Origin: Prorocentrum cordatum
Taxonomy: Eukaryota; Sar; Dinophyceae; Prorocentrales; Prorocentraceae
DNA length: 64,000 nucleotides
Assembly (NCBI GenBank): GCA_963575745.1
Contig: CAUYUJ010002080.1
Coordinates: 177,049-241,048 of the forward strand
Direction: 5' to 3'
Part shown: in pieces, positions 62,500 to 64,000 of the stretch
How positions within the stretch are numbered: the stretch's first letter is position 1
Layout: every line of letters starts with the position of its first letter
Position numbers and translations under genes: made by a program
The notes under the pieces: generated by a model
What the model saw: the letters and a program-made list of their open reading frames with translations, nothing else
What the model was told of the DNA's origin: nothing
Databases searched by the model: none

Positions 62500-64000
62500 C
62501 CAATAGAGAAAAGTATTGGAGGGGCTATTTGGAAAACAGTCCTGAGAAACGAGAGAGATTGTCAGGGGTGTTGGATGAGCCGTGGGTTGTCGCGCTGGCG
62601 GCGGCGGGGGATCTGGGACCTCTAGGGGCGCTTGATGTGCATCGAGCGGCGCGGGTGTTCAAGACTGACGCGGCCGTGGGGGGTGATCACTGGGCCCCGC
62701 GTTCCCTGTTACTGCTTCCTCCGTCGGCTGTTGGGGTTTATGCTGAGCTCTTCAATCAGCGCGAGCGCTACATAATGTGGCCCACCCAAACCATGCTTGG
62801 AATCATCTCTCTCCTCCCGAAGGCCAAGGATGCGGAGCGTCTTATTTGCAAATGTGCCACCTTGTATCGAGTCTATTGCAAGGCTCGAGGGCAGGAGATT
62901 AGTTCCTGGACCACTGAGCGTGCTGCTTTTCGGGGCACTGCTATTCGAGGGTCCTCTGCCTTGGTTGCCGCCCTGTTGCGTGACGTAGGTCATGAGATAG
63001 CCTCGCATATGGACATGCAATCTGTCGGCTTGTATTGGGACCTTACGAAGTTCTTTGATGCGGTTAACCCTTGTCGCCTGGCTGGATTTGCCATGGACAT
63101 GCGGCACCCTGTGCACCTCCTGTACCTGGGGATTGTTATGCATGAGGCCCCTCGCATCTTGGAGGTTGGGTTTTTTTTTTTTTTCCTGATATCATTCCTA
63201 CAGGCCCCGGGGTGCCTCCAGGTTGCGTGCAGTCTATGGCGCGGGTGAAGATTTATATGTACGACGTGCTGGACTTTGCGCGTGCCAGCTTTTCCCCAGC
63301 GCGGGCGGGAGCTCATGTGGACGACATCACCCAAACTCAGCAGGGTTCGTTTGATGAGATCGTCAATGCCATTGTGCCTGCAGCCGCGTGGCTACATCAT
63401 CAGCTTGAAGCAGCTGGTACCGTGATTTCTAACAAGGGTTCTATGGTTTGTTCTAGTGTTGCTCTGGAGCGGGCTGCCATTACTCGGTTGGATAGTGATG
63501 GCATCAGACTTTGTTGCGAGCGTGCCGCGCGTGATCTGGGGGTCATGACCGCGGCTGGCAAGAGGCGCTGCACGCGCAAGGTCAAGGAGCGGCAGCGTAA
63601 GGCTCGCAAGAAGGCCCAGAAGGTGTCTTGCCTCACGAAGCTGGTTAGTCGAGCCAGCCATTTGTGCAAGCCCGCCGCGTTGGCTGTCGGGCCCTGTGGC
63701 CACGAAGTTTTGGGGCCCACGCCTAGCCAGGTTTAAAGCATGAGGGCCCAGGCGGCCATGTGCTCTGGGCGGTGGTCGTCTGGGGCTTGTACTACCTCGG
63801 TCTTGGGGCTTCTGGGTTCGGCCAAGGATGACCCCCAGTTTAGGCTCCGGTATGAGCAGTTGTTCAGTTTTGCTAGTGTCTGGAAGCACTTGGACCACTC
63901 CCAGAGAATGATGGCCAGTAAAACGTGGGAACGTATCAAGGTGAAGTTTGGTTCTACCCGACATCGATGGAGAGTTGTTCGGGGTCCTAACGCCGCCACC
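62500..64000 (+). pseudogene. Reverse transcriptase and following region of the third LINE
   Basis: VFKTDAAVGGDHWAPRSLL (about 62655), IISLLPKAKDAERLI (62805), RVYCKARGQEISSW, GLYWDLTKFFDAVNP (motif A, 63030), GPGVPPGCVQSMAR (motif B, 63203), AGAHVDDITQTQ (motif C, HVDD, 63308), VISNKGSMVCSS (motif D). A T14 run at 63171-63184 separates motifs A and B by a frame change; 12 or 15 T would restore it. LGPTPSQV is followed by an in-frame TAA (63734-63736), after which the same frame stays open to 64000 (SMRAQAAMCSGRWSS ... FASVWKHLDHSQRMM), so the protein originally extended beyond the window. Confidence 0.82.

Larger units (their letters stand above)
59631..64000 (+). mobile_element. Third LINE retrotransposon, SL at its 5' edge, continues past the window
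   Basis: Order: SL, ORF1 (59717 to about 61060), endonuclease (about 61066-61760), linker, RT (about 62570-63700), then a post-RT frame open to the window end after one in-frame stop. The three frame changes (about 60235, 61050, 63171-63184) all shift in the same direction (one base lost, or two gained), so the ancestor could have been one long ORF or ORF1 plus ORF2. It is the least decayed LINE in the window. The family differs from the nested LINE: motif C here is HVDD, there YADD. Confidence 0.85.

Noticed and set aside
63165-63203. GT...T-run...CTACAG that looks like a 39-base intron between RT motifs A and B
   Set aside because: 39 is a multiple of three, so splicing would stay in the wrong frame for motif B; a T-run length change explains the shift better.

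Overview
The window is nuclear DNA of a dinoflagellate. The strongest evidence is the dinoflagellate spliced-leader (SL) sequence: the 21 bases after the variable first base are present exactly at 33616-33636 (+), and again with one mismatch at 59631-59651 (+). Other support is the high GC content, the very low gene density, the huge load of trinucleotide microsatellites, and several decayed LINE retrotransposons of the endonuclease-RT type (one also with RNase H) that resemble those I know from dinoflagellate genomes. Genus is not determinable by eye. There is no bacterial gene organisation, no rRNA or tRNA gene and no CRISPR array. Almost every long open frame is an artefact of GGA/TCC, TAC, CGA or ATC repeats.

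Layout. 0-6 kb holds the only plausible intron-bearing host gene (about 4.7-5.7 kb, function unknown) plus a separate exon-like ORF at 2.95-3.37 kb. 6-31 kb is a mosaic of microsatellites, minisatellites and satellites (53, ~83, ~100-127 and 160 bp units), a decayed minus-strand coding relic (13.0-13.8 kb), and small non-autonomous inverted-repeat elements (15.07, 15.25, 27.94 and 28.62 kb; 31.37 kb lies just beyond). 32.4-43.7 kb is a nest: a minus-strand LINE (ORF1, endonuclease, RT, zinc region, RNase H, C-terminal region) is interrupted by a 5.3-kb plus-strand LINE. The inserted LINE begins exactly with the spliced leader and is flanked by an 11-bp target-site duplication. 44-52.9 kb is again satellites, minisatellites and inverted-repeat elements. 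52.9-57.7 kb has kilobase-scale TAC repeats and a 160-bp satellite surrounding a PIF1-like helicase fragment that lacks its ATP-binding half. 58.9-59.6 kb is a TCC tract ending at the second spliced leader, which heads a third LINE running to the window end.

How the parts relate. The region appears to be built mainly by retrotransposition and repeat amplification. Two different LINE families both carry the SL at their 5' edge, so their RNAs were probably trans-spliced like mRNAs before being reverse transcribed. Small TA-flanked elements (two copies ~97% identical) show recent non-autonomous DNA transposition. Satellite modules recur in the same order at several loci (9 and 30 kb; 11, 29 and 49 kb; 25 and 54 kb), pointing to segmental duplication. 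The best candidates for new biology are the SL-headed LINE insertion and the TA-flanked inverted-repeat family.
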